From the NCBI RefSeq assembly GCF_008017825.1, contig NZ_VRLS01000086.1:1-64000 (forward strand): DNA of 64,000 nt. Reading direction: 5' to 3'. This DNA is from Mesonia sp008017825. Its GTDB lineage: Bacteria; Bacteroidota; Bacteroidia; Flavobacteriales; Flavobacteriaceae. Below the pieces are notes generated by a model. The model did not search any database, had not been told where the DNA came from, and saw only the letters and a program-made list of their open reading frames with translations. A program made the translations under genes and the position numbers. Positions 25,660 through 34,936 of the stretch are shown piece by piece (the stretch's first letter is position 1; each line of letters opens with the position of its first letter).

Positions 25660-25691
25660 CAAACAGAATGATAAAATATTCTAAAAAGCAA
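25660..25691 (-). promoter_or_regulatory. promoter of the sigma-factor operon
   Basis: On the minus strand TTG (25689-25691), 21 bases, then TCTGTTTG (25660-25667), one mismatch from TAnnTTTG. It overlaps the upstream region of the divergent ndh promoter. Confidence 0.5.
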
Positions 25692-25713
25692 TCTGTTTTA
25701 TTTCTTAGTAAGG

Positions 25714-25721
25714 TAAATTTG
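25714..25721 (+). promoter_or_regulatory. -7 box of the NADH dehydrogenase gene
   Basis: TAAATTTG matches TAnnTTTG exactly and lies 15 bases before the ATG at 25737. No exact TTG sits at the expected distance upstream, so the promoter is either weak or activator-dependent. Confidence 0.5.
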
Positions 25722-25736
25722 TAACAAACCTAACTT

Positions 25737-27038
25737 ATGAATATACCCATTAACAACCAGCCAAGAATAGTAATAATTGGTGGAGGTTTTGCAGGAATTC
25801 ATCTTCTTAAAAAACTGATTAAAACTAAGAAATTTCAATTGGTTTTAATTGATAAACACAATTACCATACTTTTCAACCCTTATTATATCAAGTTTCTAC
25901 TTCTAGCTTAGAGCCAGATTCTATAGCTTATCCTTTGCGAAAGTTAATAGCTTCTGTAGATAATGCGTATTTTAGGTTAGCCGAAGTAACTTCTATAGAT
26001 GCCGAAAGTAATACATTACATTCTACCATAGGGGATTTAACCTACGACCATTTAGTAATTGCGACAGGATCAAAAACCAATTACTTTGGCAATGATAGCA
26101 TAGAAAAAAATGGAATGGGAATGAAAACCATTCCACAAGCTTTAAATATAAGGAGTTTGATCTTGCAAAATTTAGAAAAAGCGACCATTACTTCTAATAA
26201 AGAAGAACGAGAAGCTTTACTTAATTTTGTAATTGCAGGAGCAGGACCAACGGGAGTAGAGTTAAGTGGTGCTATTGCTGAGGTGAGAAATAACATAGTT
26301 CCTAAGGATTATATAGATATAAAAGCTTCAGAAATTAAAATTCATCTCCTAGAAGGCCTCGACAGAGTATTACCGCCTATGAGTGAGAAAGCTTCCGCGA
26401 AAGCAAAAAAATTCTTAGAAGATTTGGGAGTACAAATTCATCTTGATACTATGGTGGAAGAGTATGATGGGGTAGTGGTAAAAACGAATAAAAATGATAA
26501 CCTAAGGTCTAAGACCTTTATTTGGAGTGCTGGAGTTACGGGTGCACCAGTAAAAGGGTTAAATGCAAGTGCATTGGTAGACAAAGCTAATCGTTACACT
26601 GTAAATACATTTAACCAAATAGAGGGCTATGATAACATTTTTGCGATTGGTGATATAGCGCTTATGCAGAGCGAGAAATATCCTAAAGGTCATCCTATGG
26701 TTGCACAACCCGCTATTCAGCAAGGAGAGCATTTAGCAAAAAACCTAATCCGTATTCAAGAGGAGAAAAAGTTAGAACCTTTTGACTATTTTGATAAAGG
26801 AACCATGGCGACTATAGGTAGAAATAAAGCGGTAGTCGATTTAAAAAAATCCACTTTTGGCGGATTTTTTGCTTGGTTCATTTGGATGTTTGTTCATCTT
26901 TGGTTTTTAGTAGGTTTTAGAAACAGGATTGTTACCTTTTTTAATTGGACCTACAGTTATATTAACTTTGATAGAGCAGCCAGACTAATTATTAGACCTT
27001 TTAAAGGGGAAAGAGAAAACGAAGATTTGGTTAATTAG
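25737..27038 (+). CDS. ndh: type II NADH dehydrogenase (NAD(P)/FAD oxidoreductase)
   Basis: This 433-residue flavoprotein has an N-terminal FAD-binding GGGFAGIHLLKKL motif (residues 15-27), HNYHTFQPLLYQV (about 41-53), a second nucleotide-binding site with GAGPTGVELSGAIAEVRN at about 168-185 and the FAD-contacting FAIGDIA near 300. A hydrophobic, amphipathic C-terminal part (FFAWFIWMFVHLWFLVGF) should attach it to the membrane. It would pass electrons from NADH to menaquinone without pumping protons. The 3' end overlaps the convergent membrane-protein gene by 8 bp. Confidence 0.9.
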   Translation: MNIPINNQPRIVIIGGGFAGIHLLKKLIKTKKFQLVLIDKHNYHTFQPLLYQVSTSSLEPDSIAYPLRKLIASVDNAYFRLAEVTSIDAESNTLHSTIGDLTYDHLVIATGSKTNYFGNDSIEKNGMGMKTIPQALNIRSLILQNLEKATITSNKEEREALLNFVIAGAGPTGVELSGAIAEVRNNIVPKDYIDIKASEIKIHLLEGLDRVLPPMSEKASAKAKKFLEDLGVQIHLDTMVEEYDGVVVKTNKNDNLRSKTFIWSAGVTGAPVKGLNASALVDKANRYTVNTFNQIEGYDNIFAIGDIALMQSEKYPKGHPMVAQPAIQQGEHLAKNLIRIQEEKKLEPFDYFDKGTMATIGRNKAVVDLKKSTFGGFFAWFIWMFVHLWFLVGFRNRIVTFFNWTYSYINFDRAARLIIRPFKGERENEDLVN

Positions 27039-27447
27039 ATTTTTTCTTAACGGAAATAAATCGAATTAAAGTTTTTATTTTTTTAATTCCGTAAAGGCTT
27101 AGTACAGAAATACAAGCTGCAGTTCCAAGTCCGCCGCCGTATCCATTAAAAAAGCTACTGGCGTTGAGGTAAAGTATAGTGAAAAGGATTCCTGCGCAAG
27201 CTACTTGCAAATAACTTGGTAATATTTTTTTGCTTACCATCCCCACAAATGAGGCTCCAAAAAATAGGATAGGAATGTGAAAATGTAAACTTTCAGATAA
27301 TATAGAGGGCGAAAAATAAAAAATCAACCCCACGATTAAACTAGGCAAAGCCGAAGCTTTAACGGGTTCTACATTAAATTTTCTATGAAGATAATAAGGA
27401 AATGTAGCACCTAAAACTCCGACTAGGATAAAAATTATTATTTCCAT
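27031..27447 (-). CDS. small membrane protein, paralog of its upstream neighbour
   Basis: This 138-residue protein has four membrane helices. It shares features with the product of the preceding gene: FFGASFVGM (there CGSFIGM) and FFNGYGGGLGTAACISVLSLY (there LNGFGGKLGTLAFVGVAVAY), in the same order. Its ATG directly follows the neighbour's stop (TAAATG), so they are co-translated. Family and function are not recognised; a paired membrane complex is the simplest guess. Confidence 0.6.
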   Translation of the reverse strand: MEIIIFILVGVLGATFPYYLHRKFNVEPVKASALPSLIVGLIFYFSPSILSESLHFHIPILFFGASFVGMVSKKILPSYLQVACAGILFTILYLNASSFFNGYGGGLGTAACISVLSLYGIKKIKTLIRFISVKKKSN

Positions 27448-27960
27448 TTAGTTGAAGAATATATAGGTTAAAAAATACGCAACAGCTACACCTACAAATG
27501 CCAAAGTTCCTAATTTACCTCCAAAACCATTTAACCAATTTGAGGTAATGCAAAAATAGATCCCGCTAATTAATCCGGCGAAAGCTATAAAAAGGTAATG
27601 GTTATTAACAAGAATACTTCCCATACCTATAAATGAACCACAGTAAATAGCTGTACGAATTGATATACCCTTATGTTTGGTAGGAAAATTTTCAGGAAAA
27701 AAACTACCTAAAACACCTACTGCAGCCGAACTTATTACTGCTCCTAATTGCATTTCTATGTTTAGAAAAGCAGTACTTAAAGCTCCAAACACAACAGCAA
27801 CGATAAGGTAAGCATCTTTAAATTTCAATTTTTTATTTTTCTGAAATAAGTATAAATAGCCTACTGAAATCAACAAGGTGATAAGCATGGTTAAAGTACT
27901 TGCCAAAATATGATTTTTTTCTTCTGTGATAATAAAATATAAAAAAAGAAGGTGAATCAC
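27448..27960 (-). CDS. membrane protein, first of a tandem paralogous pair
   Basis: This protein has about five membrane helices and repeats the GSFIGM and NGFGGKLGT motifs of the next gene. The start is uncertain: GTG at 27960 is the only standard start in the first part, but the frame stays open for about 22 codons further upstream without ATG, GTG or TTG (reading ...YKTYLSTAPLLVIYVIHLL), back to a stop. Either GTG is used or a rare codon such as ATT starts a longer form. Family unknown. Confidence 0.6.
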   Translation of the reverse strand: MIHLLFLYFIITEEKNHILASTLTMLITLLISVGYLYLFQKNKKLKFKDAYLIVAVVFGALSTAFLNIEMQLGAVISSAAVGVLGSFFPENFPTKHKGISIRTAIYCGSFIGMGSILVNNHYLFIAFAGLISGIYFCITSNWLNGFGGKLGTLAFVGVAVAYFLTYIFFN

Positions 27961-28070
27961 ATAGATAACCAGTAACGGTGCGGTAGAAAGATATGTTTTA
28001 TAAGAAGATGTAATGAAATAATTGTTTGGTTATAACTACAAAGATGAGTGTTTTGAATTACAATACCCAA

Positions 28071-28102
28071 TAAAAAAATCCACCGAAATTAATCGGTGGA
28101 TT
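28071..28102 (-). terminator. terminator of the T9SS protein gene
   Basis: AATCCACCGA (28077-28086) pairs with TCGGTGGATT (28093-28102) around a 6-base loop. Read leftward it is followed by seven T, 40 bp after the stop of the leftward gene. Confidence 0.85.
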
Positions 28103-28141
28103 CTTATGATCAAAAAATATTGGCTAATTTTTTTTGAAGTA

Positions 28142-30841
28142 TTATTTGATGATTAATTTTTGAGTTTGTCCTCCATCATTTTTAACGATGTATGTTCCTG
28201 CATTTAAACCGTCAACATTTATAAAAGTTGAGTTTTGTGCAGCCTTTATTTTTCTTCCTTGAATATCATATAACTCATAGGTGGTAGGTTGTGCAAAAAA
28301 TACTCTAGAAGAGGTTGCTGGGTTTGGATAAATAACAAAGCTATTATCCATTTCAAAACTTTCAGTGGTTAAAACGTTATTCTCTAAAGTATAAACACTA
28401 ATAGTTGCACTTACCTCATTGGCAATAACGATGAGCCCTTTGTTCTCAGCATTATTTTCGGGTGCTATGTATACAATACTTTCGGGAGCTAAATCCCCTA
28501 GATTTGCCAAGTCATCTTCTCCTGGAGTTACGCTTCTATTATTAAAATAACCTTCAAAAACTGGAGTATTTGGATTGGTAATATCGTAAACCATAAACCC
28601 GCCTACTCGTTCTAATGCAATAAAAGCATAAAATGTACCATCAATTTCTTGAACGATTACCGCTTCTGGTTCTGGTCCTTTATTGTCACTTCGGTTTTTT
28701 AATTCATTTTCATCATCTGTAGCATTGAAAATTGCATTGTAAACAGGATCTTCGGCAATGATACGCTCAAAATCAGATCCGCTATCGTAAACTTGAGTTC
28801 CTGTTGTAGCGTCATAGATACTAAAAGATCTTCCACCAAATACGTGAATTTCTTCATATTCTCCATCATTATCAATATCTCCAAACTCTGATGTTATTTT
28901 AATTTTACCTAAGTTTTCATCTAATTGTAAGAAATCTTGATTCGGGAATACACTTGCATCTAAAACAATATCTTCTATATTAACTTCTTCTTCAAAAGTG
29001 TCATATTCTCTAGCATCTCCTTCATTTGCTGTCACAACATATGTATTCCCATTAACTGAATAACTGGCAATAGCATCTGGCATATACATTCCTTTTATTG
29101 GCCAGTTTGCCATAAAGATAAAATCTTGCTCGTTAGAAGTATCTAATGCATTGTTTGGTAAGCTATGATCTTTTAATCCTAATGGTAAAATATTAGTAAT
29201 TTGCATAGTTGTTAAATCTACTACAGCTATAGCGTTATTCTCTTGTAAACTTACCCAAGCTTTGGTATTATCCTCTGATACGGTAATATACTCTGGCTCT
29301 AAATCTTGAGATACAGTAGCATTAGGTCCAAATATTCTAACTCCGTCTGCTTTAAGTTGTGTTTCTTGAGTGTCGAAAGCATTAAAGTTAAGCGTAGTTA
29401 CATTGGCTTGTGTAAGATTAGCCGTTGCAATGCTTAAATCTATAATAGAAATAGTTCCTTCAGGGTCTATGGTGTAATCAGAATTTGGTTCCCCTTCATT
29501 GGCCACCAATAACATACTTCCATCAGGAGAAAAGGTAATCATATCAGGTAATGAACCTACTTCTAAAGAAGTAATGATAACACCATTGGTATCCATAAAA
29601 ACAACTTTTCCGTTAAGGTTTTTGTCATCAGGAACTGCTGTAGCAGCTACAAGTCCATTATGAACTGCAACACTTGTACTATTGTCACCATAAGAAGATA
29701 AATCTATAGTCGAAATAGAAGTGATATTTAGCGGATTACTAAAATCTAAAATCTCTACAGAAGCATTACCGCTATTCATCACAAATAAACGTTCTGTAAT
29801 AGCATCGTGAGCAACAATTTCTGAACCTGGATTAGGTCCTGTAATCGCATAGCTTGTTGCAAAATTTATGTCTAAGCTATTCGTAGCAATTGGTGCGTGC
29901 GCTTCGTTATCTAAAATATAAACTACACTTAGGTTATCCTCTCCTAGATTTGCGTTTACCGGATTTGTTAACTCTAAAGCTAAAAAAGTATCTGCTTCTG
30001 CATCAGTGTTATCAGGAACATTTATGGTAATGGTTTGAGATAAATTTCCCGTCGTGGTAAAAGTTAATGTCTCATTGGTATACGTATAATGTTGATTGTC
30101 TATAGCTGTACTTTCATTTACTAAAATAGCAACGTCTATACTAGCGTCTGCGTTTGGTAATTCAGAAATATTTACGGTTAAGGTAGCAGTTCCAGAACCT
30201 TCAACGGCGCTAATGTATGCTTCGTCAAATTCTATTTCGGCAACGGTAGTTACTACTGGTGTAAAACTACCTAAGCTAACTATTGTACTCAATGCACTTG
30301 AAGAATTACATAAACCTTCACCGTCTAAACTGTTTAATGCTCCAAACGTCCAGTTGTTTACATCAAAACTTCCTGCATTTGCAGTAGAACTGTTATTTCT
30401 TAAATAATAAGAATCTAAGTGCTCCCAAGCAGTTCCACCTCCGTCTACATTTTCTTCTCCAAAGCGATCGATAACAACAGAATTGTTGTCTATAATTTGA
30501 AAAGCATCATTACCGTTAGAACTAATTACAGAACTTTCTATAACATTGGCGGTAATTCCAAATTCTGCGGTTAAAATGACTTGATCATTAGTTAGGTAAA
30601 CAAATTCGTCGCTTTTAGTAGCAAGAGAGCTCAAATCTATGTTGGTAGAGTAGCCTCCACCATTAGATTGACGTTGAACGTTCCAACCTGTGAAGTCGAT
30701 AGTTCCATTTACATAGATTTCTAACACTCTTCCATTTGCTCCACTACACGGAGAGTCTACATAACCCGTAATTAAGGCTTCTTGAGCGAAAGAAGTAATT
30801 GAAATAAGCGCTATTAAAATGCTTAAGTAAGTTTTTTTCAT
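28142..30841 (-). CDS. secreted choice-of-anchor I protein with T9SS sorting domain
   Basis: This 899-residue protein has a signal peptide (through ITSFAQ, residue 20), a lamin-tail-like domain (about 20-175, with GRVLEIYVNGTIDFTGWNVQ), a Calx-beta domain (about 205-310), a long beta-propeller of the choice-of-anchor I type (about 325-810, with MITFSPDGSMLLVANEGEP and ANEGDAREYD) and a C-terminal type IX secretion sorting domain (about 825-899, FVIYPNPATSSRVFF to YIVKNDGGQTQKLIIK). It is exported to the cell surface or released. The propeller family is linked to alkaline-phosphatase-like or phytase-like proteins, but no catalytic residues can be claimed here. Single gene with its own promoter and terminator. 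Confidence 0.88.
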   Translation of the reverse strand: MKKTYLSILIALISITSFAQEALITGYVDSPCSGANGRVLEIYVNGTIDFTGWNVQRQSNGGGYSTNIDLSSLATKSDEFVYLTNDQVILTAEFGITANVIESSVISSNGNDAFQIIDNNSVVIDRFGEENVDGGGTAWEHLDSYYLRNNSSTANAGSFDVNNWTFGALNSLDGEGLCNSSSALSTIVSLGSFTPVVTTVAEIEFDEAYISAVEGSGTATLTVNISELPNADASIDVAILVNESTAIDNQHYTYTNETLTFTTTGNLSQTITINVPDNTDAEADTFLALELTNPVNANLGEDNLSVVYILDNEAHAPIATNSLDINFATSYAITGPNPGSEIVAHDAITERLFVMNSGNASVEILDFSNPLNITSISTIDLSSYGDNSTSVAVHNGLVAATAVPDDKNLNGKVVFMDTNGVIITSLEVGSLPDMITFSPDGSMLLVANEGEPNSDYTIDPEGTISIIDLSIATANLTQANVTTLNFNAFDTQETQLKADGVRIFGPNATVSQDLEPEYITVSEDNTKAWVSLQENNAIAVVDLTTMQITNILPLGLKDHSLPNNALDTSNEQDFIFMANWPIKGMYMPDAIASYSVNGNTYVVTANEGDAREYDTFEEEVNIEDIVLDASVFPNQDFLQLDENLGKIKITSEFGDIDNDGEYEEIHVFGGRSFSIYDATTGTQVYDSGSDFERIIAEDPVYNAIFNATDDENELKNRSDNKGPEPEAVIVQEIDGTFYAFIALERVGGFMVYDITNPNTPVFEGYFNNRSVTPGEDDLANLGDLAPESIVYIAPENNAENKGLIVIANEVSATISVYTLENNVLTTESFEMDNSFVIYPNPATSSRVFFAQPTTYELYDIQGRKIKAAQNSTFINVDGLNAGTYIVKNDGGQTQKLIIK

Positions 30842-30870
30842 GAGTAAAGTTTTTGGTTTTAATTGTAAAG

Positions 30871-30878
30871 CAAAATTA
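30871..30878 (-). promoter_or_regulatory. -7 box of the T9SS protein gene
   Basis: On the minus strand TAATTTTG matches TAnnTTTG and lies 29 bases before the ATG. The upstream TTG is absent at 17-23 bases; only TTT is found there. Confidence 0.45.
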
Positions 30879-31127
30879 GAGATTAGATCATAAGAGGAGT
30901 TAAATTTAAAGTTATCTATAATTTACTTTTAGGTGTACATCCTAGCGTAAGAGCTACTTACTTACAGTTTGGAAACTTTAATTTTGTTTAGGCTTAACAA
31001 AGCTTGTCTTTGATATGAATTTATTTCCCATTAGAAATAAAGATTACAATTCGTACCTTAAATGTTACAATTGAGTCACTTCTTTTTTAAAGATCAATCC
31101 TTTTAGAAGATATTTGCTCTATAATTA

Positions 31128-32492
31128 ATGAAAACCATGAGTTTAAAACATATCAAAATATTATTTAGAATTACAATAGTCGTTAGTCTATTTATAGTGT
31201 TAATGGATTTTATTTTTAGTGGTTTTGATATTGCTGTGATCACTAATTGGAAAGATATTTTGATCACGGTTTTGTACACTTGTACGCTTACCTTAGTGAA
31301 TTTTGCTTATTTTATTTTCCTTGACGGAAAACTCGACTGGAAAGTACAAAGTAAATCTAGGTTTGTATACGGTGTATTGGGATCTATATTACTTACGGTA
31401 TTAGCCTATTTTATTTGTAGAGTTTTACACGTAGTCGTTATAGAGCAGCATTATAGTTTAAATAAATTTTTAACCGAAGAAAAAGCATCTTATTACTTAT
31501 TTCCTTTTTTGCTTACCACTATCGTTACGCTATTTTTACATGCTTTTTATTTTTATAAAGCTATACAAGATAGTAAGGTAACCGAGCAAAAGTTAATTGC
31601 AGGAACAGCATCAGCAAAATTTGATGCTTTAAAGAATCAATTAGATCCGCATTTTTTGTTCAATAGTTTAAATGTGCTTACCTCGCTTATCGATGAAAAC
31701 CCTCACGCAGCACAAGATTTTACCACCTCGTTATCTAAAGTTTATAGATACGTGTTGGAACAAAAAAACAAAGAATTAGTAGAAGTAGGAGAGGAGCTTA
31801 GTTTTGCTAAACGCTATATAGGTCTTTTAGAAATGCGTTTTGAAGATAGTATTCAATTTCATATAACCAGTGAAATTTTAAACCCTGAGGCTAAAATTGT
31901 ACCTCTATCTCTTCAGCTATTGTTAGAGAATGCGGTAAAGCATAATGTTGTCTCACAAGATCAGCCTTTAGAGATTTCTATTTATGAAGAAAAAGGCTTT
32001 TTAATCGTAAAAAATAATTTACAGAAAAAAAATATATTAGGTAAAAGCTCTGGTTTTGGTTTACAAAATATTCAACAGCGGTATGCTCTATTGACCTCTA
32101 GAAAAATGCATATAGAAGCTACTAAGTCGTTTTTTATTGTAAAACTGCCTATGCTAACCAAAAGAGTAGAAATTATTAAAGAACCTATTAAATCTTATGA
32201 AGATATGACAAATCAAGAAAAATTAGAACGAGCACAAGAACGTGTAAAAGCAGAAAAAGGCTTTTATGGAAATTTAACCGCATACTGCATTATTATACCT
32301 TTTCTGTTTTTTGTGAATTGGTTTAGTAGCGGACTTCAGATTCCTTGGTTTTTATTTGCAGCCACAGGTTGGGGACTAGGATTGTTTTTTCACTATATGG
32401 AAGTCTTTAATTATAATCCATTATTTGGAAAAGACTGGGAACAGCGAAAAATTAGAAAATATATGGAAGAAGATGATTTTAAAAACTTATAA
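31128..32492 (+). CDS. LytS-type sensor histidine kinase with C-terminal 2TM domain
   Basis: This 454-residue protein has four N-terminal membrane helices (about 13-145), a His_kinase domain with the phospho-acceptor in LDPHFLFNS (His175), an ATPase part with LLLENAVKHNV (N box) and GFGLQNIQQRY, and then an extra C-terminal 2TM domain (about 365-454, two helices and the NPLFGKDWEQRKIRKYME tail). It should phosphorylate the LytTR regulator encoded 330 bp downstream. The 2TM module is also made as a separate protein by the next gene, 10 bp away. The signal sensed is unknown. Confidence 0.9.
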   Translation: MKTMSLKHIKILFRITIVVSLFIVLMDFIFSGFDIAVITNWKDILITVLYTCTLTLVNFAYFIFLDGKLDWKVQSKSRFVYGVLGSILLTVLAYFICRVLHVVVIEQHYSLNKFLTEEKASYYLFPFLLTTIVTLFLHAFYFYKAIQDSKVTEQKLIAGTASAKFDALKNQLDPHFLFNSLNVLTSLIDENPHAAQDFTTSLSKVYRYVLEQKNKELVEVGEELSFAKRYIGLLEMRFEDSIQFHITSEILNPEAKIVPLSLQLLLENAVKHNVVSQDQPLEISIYEEKGFLIVKNNLQKKNILGKSSGFGLQNIQQRYALLTSRKMHIEATKSFFIVKLPMLTKRVEIIKEPIKSYEDMTNQEKLERAQERVKAEKGFYGNLTAYCIIIPFLFFVNWFSSGLQIPWFLFAATGWGLGLFFHYMEVFNYNPLFGKDWEQRKIRKYMEEDDFKNL

Positions 32493-32502
32493 TTTATAAA
32501 AG

Positions 32503-32811
32503 ATGGAAACAAGAAAAGAATTACGTTACTACGAAGCAAAGAAAAGAGTAAAAGAGATGAAAGACTTTTATGTGCATCTATTCACATATATTGTAGTCAT
32601 TGGCTTTTTAGCTTTTTTAAATTTTAGGCATGGCTTTGAAGCATATCCTTGGGTTTTGTGGCCTGCAGCAGGTTGGGGAGTAGGACTACTATTTAATGCA
32701 GCCAGTGCGTTTAGAATAAATCCTTTTTTTAATAAAAATTGGGAACGTAAAAAGATTGCTCAGTATATGCAAGAAGAAGGAGAAGAAGAGCCACATCAAA
32801 GATGGGAGTAA
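32503..32811 (+). CDS. stand-alone 2TM-domain protein
   Basis: This 102-residue protein is a single 2TM domain: an N-terminal basic helix (YYEAKKRVKEMKDFYVHL), two membrane helices and the tail FRINPFFNKNWERKKIAQYM. It is clearly similar to the C-terminal 90 residues of the histidine kinase just upstream and lies between kinase and response regulator. A role in pairing with or modulating the kinase is likely from this arrangement; no activity is known. Confidence 0.88.
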   Translation: METRKELRYYEAKKRVKEMKDFYVHLFTYIVVIGFLAFLNFRHGFEAYPWVLWPAAGWGVGLLFNAASAFRINPFFNKNWERKKIAQYMQEEGEEEPHQRWE

Positions 32812-32822
32812 AATAACGGAAT

Positions 32823-33581
32823 ATGAATATAATTATAATTGAAGACGAAAAACCTTCAGCACGCAGACTGCAAAGAATGCTGGCTAAAATTGAAGTAGAG
32901 GTTATTACGGTACTACATTCAGTAAATAGTGCTATTTCTTGGTTGCTTACTAACCCTCACCCAGATCTTATATTTTTAGATATCCAATTAAGTGATGGTT
33001 TATCCTTCGAGATTTTTGAAGAAATAAGTCTAGAAAGCGCTATTATATTTACTACTGCTTATGATGAATATGCTTTGAAAGCATTTAAATTAAATAGTGT
33101 AGATTATTTATTAAAACCTATAGACCAAGAGGAATTAGAACACGCCTACAATAAGTTTTTAAAAAAATATAAGCAAAAATCATACGAGAATTTTCCCTTA
33201 ACGGAATTACAAAAAATCCTCTCGGTTCCACAGCAAAAAGTCTATAAAAGGAGATTTATAACCAAGATAGGTCAGCATTTAAAAATGTTTCCCGTAGATG
33301 AAATAGCTTGTTTTTATAGCGAAAATAAAGGAACTTATTTGCAAACTACATCGGGGAGAAACTATTTGGTAGATTATACCTTAGAAAACTTAGAAGAAGA
33401 ATTAGATCCCGACTTTTTCTATAGAATTAGCAGAAAGTATTTCGTGCATATTAATGCCATTGAAGATATGCTGAGTTATACTAATAGTCGTGTTCAGCTA
33501 AAGCTGAAAAAATTTGAAGATAATAAAGTTATTGTGAGTAGAGAAAGAGTAAAGGATTTTAAAAATTGGTTGGCGCAATAA
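32823..33581 (+). CDS. LytTR-family response regulator
   Basis: This 252-residue protein has a receiver domain (residues 1-120, acidic pocket EDE at 7-9, phospho-acceptor Asp53 in FLDIQLSDG, conserved Lys in YLLKPID) and a LytTR DNA-binding domain (about 145-250, with KIGQHLKMFPVDEIACFYSE and the FYRISRKYFVHINAIEDM segment). It is the partner of the histidine kinase in the same operon. It should bind paired direct-repeat sites; targets are not visible. Its stop abuts the stop of the convergent LETM1-related gene. Confidence 0.92.
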   Translation: MNIIIIEDEKPSARRLQRMLAKIEVEVITVLHSVNSAISWLLTNPHPDLIFLDIQLSDGLSFEIFEEISLESAIIFTTAYDEYALKAFKLNSVDYLLKPIDQEELEHAYNKFLKKYKQKSYENFPLTELQKILSVPQQKVYKRRFITKIGQHLKMFPVDEIACFYSENKGTYLQTTSGRNYLVDYTLENLEEELDPDFFYRISRKYFVHINAIEDMLSYTNSRVQLKLKKFEDNKVIVSRERVKDFKNWLAQ

Positions 33582-34769
33582 TTAATCTTCTAATCTATTT
33601 TCATTAAAAGCAGATGGTAATAATTGAGGTATAAATTTAATTAAAATGGGGAGTAAAACACTTCCGCCAGGCAGAATAAATATCGCTAGGGAAGGTATAG
33701 ATTTGCAAATATCTAATAATTGACTCTTTACTTTTATACGTTCTTCATCGGTTAAGTTTTTATGTGTAGACTTAGAGAGTAGAATCACTAGCTCTTTACT
33801 TTCAAATAATTCTCGTAACAGTCTATTTTTATTTCTAAGCACCAATAGCCTAACCATTCTATGGGTGTTCTTGTATAGATTATTGAGGGCATGAGAATGT
33901 TGAAAGTAAGTAATTTGGTTTTTAAATTCCGTAAAGAAAGAAGTCATTTCTACTAATGAAGTATCAATAATATTTCTTTCTAATTGAAATTGGTCCCCTA
34001 AATTTTTTATAAATTTAATCTCTTCTTTTTCAATTTTTTCATCATTATAAGCCGTTATGCAAGCTAAATCGATGAGGTAATACTTCTCCAATACATCATT
34101 GGTAAGTTGTGCATTAAAACTATATTCTTTTGTGATTTCTAGCTTATGAAACCTGAACGAACTTTTTAAAACCTGAAGTATTAAATTATCATATTTAGTA
34201 GTTTCCTTTTTAGATTTAAATGATTGATAGACAATACTCGCCACCAGATACTCAAACTCTTGTAAATAAAGATGAATATTTTTTTTAGATCTTAAAAACT
34301 CCTGAAAAGCCAGAATATCTATAAAAAGTAAAGCATTTGTAATGAGGTGACTAAAATTCTTTTTAATAATAGAATTATTAATCTGTATTCTTTCTTGCAG
34401 AATTTTTTCTAACTTTTCTTCAGAAGAAATTTTCAATTTTAGAAAACTAAAAGGTGATGTGCTTTTCTTTTCTAAGTGAGTATAAAATAATATAATAGTT
34501 TCTATAGCCTCTTCTAATGAAGTTTGAGGGTTTTTTTGTTTGAATATAAAAAGTAAGGAGTCTAATATATTAATTTTTGTTAGCTCTTCTGTAGTATATT
34601 TAAAGTTGCTATTTTCTAAATGGGATATACTCTTAATACTGTTTGCGTAAATAAAACCACTAGCTCTAAGTTGGTGATAAAATTGATGTTCTGAAAAATT
34701 AAGAAGCGTTTTGTCCTTATTTAAGTGACGAAGGTGTTTTTTAATCCAACCAGAGGCCGATGGGTTCAT
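33582..34769 (-). CDS. LETM1-related biofilm-associated protein
   Basis: This 395-residue, highly helical protein lacks a signal peptide. Its C-terminal part KSQLLDICKSIPSLAIFILPGG, followed by a proline-containing hydrophobic stretch (SVLLPILIKFIPQLLP), resembles the membrane segment of mitochondrial LETM1; flavobacterial proteins of this kind are annotated as LETM1-related biofilm-associated. The middle contains a TerB-like acidic segment (LACITAYNDEKIEKEEIKFI). The activity is unknown. Single gene with a good promoter; its stop codon touches that of the convergent response-regulator gene. Confidence 0.75.
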   Translation of the reverse strand: MNPSASGWIKKHLRHLNKDKTLLNFSEHQFYHQLRASGFIYANSIKSISHLENSNFKYTTEELTKINILDSLLFIFKQKNPQTSLEEAIETIILFYTHLEKKSTSPFSFLKLKISSEEKLEKILQERIQINNSIIKKNFSHLITNALLFIDILAFQEFLRSKKNIHLYLQEFEYLVASIVYQSFKSKKETTKYDNLILQVLKSSFRFHKLEITKEYSFNAQLTNDVLEKYYLIDLACITAYNDEKIEKEEIKFIKNLGDQFQLERNIIDTSLVEMTSFFTEFKNQITYFQHSHALNNLYKNTHRMVRLLVLRNKNRLLRELFESKELVILLSKSTHKNLTDEERIKVKSQLLDICKSIPSLAIFILPGGSVLLPILIKFIPQLLPSAFNENRLED

Positions 34770-34784
34770 TGAGAAATTTTAGGA

Positions 34785-34817
34785 CAAATATAAAATTTTA
34801 TCAAATTTAAAAACCAA
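34785..34817 (-). promoter_or_regulatory. promoter of the LETM1-related gene
   Basis: On the minus strand TTG (34815-34817), 22 bases, then TATATTTG (34785-34792), matching the flavobacterial consensus; transcription should start near 34778, close to the ATG at 34769. Confidence 0.6.
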
Positions 34818-34936
34818 ACCTATAATTATTTCGTAAGTATTTGAAAGCGAGTTATAAAAATAGATTAGTCAAAGATTTTAAAAAAATTGCTATGAAATTT
34901 TAGATTAGTTTTTTTCAAGTTTTTTTGTTAGTTGAG

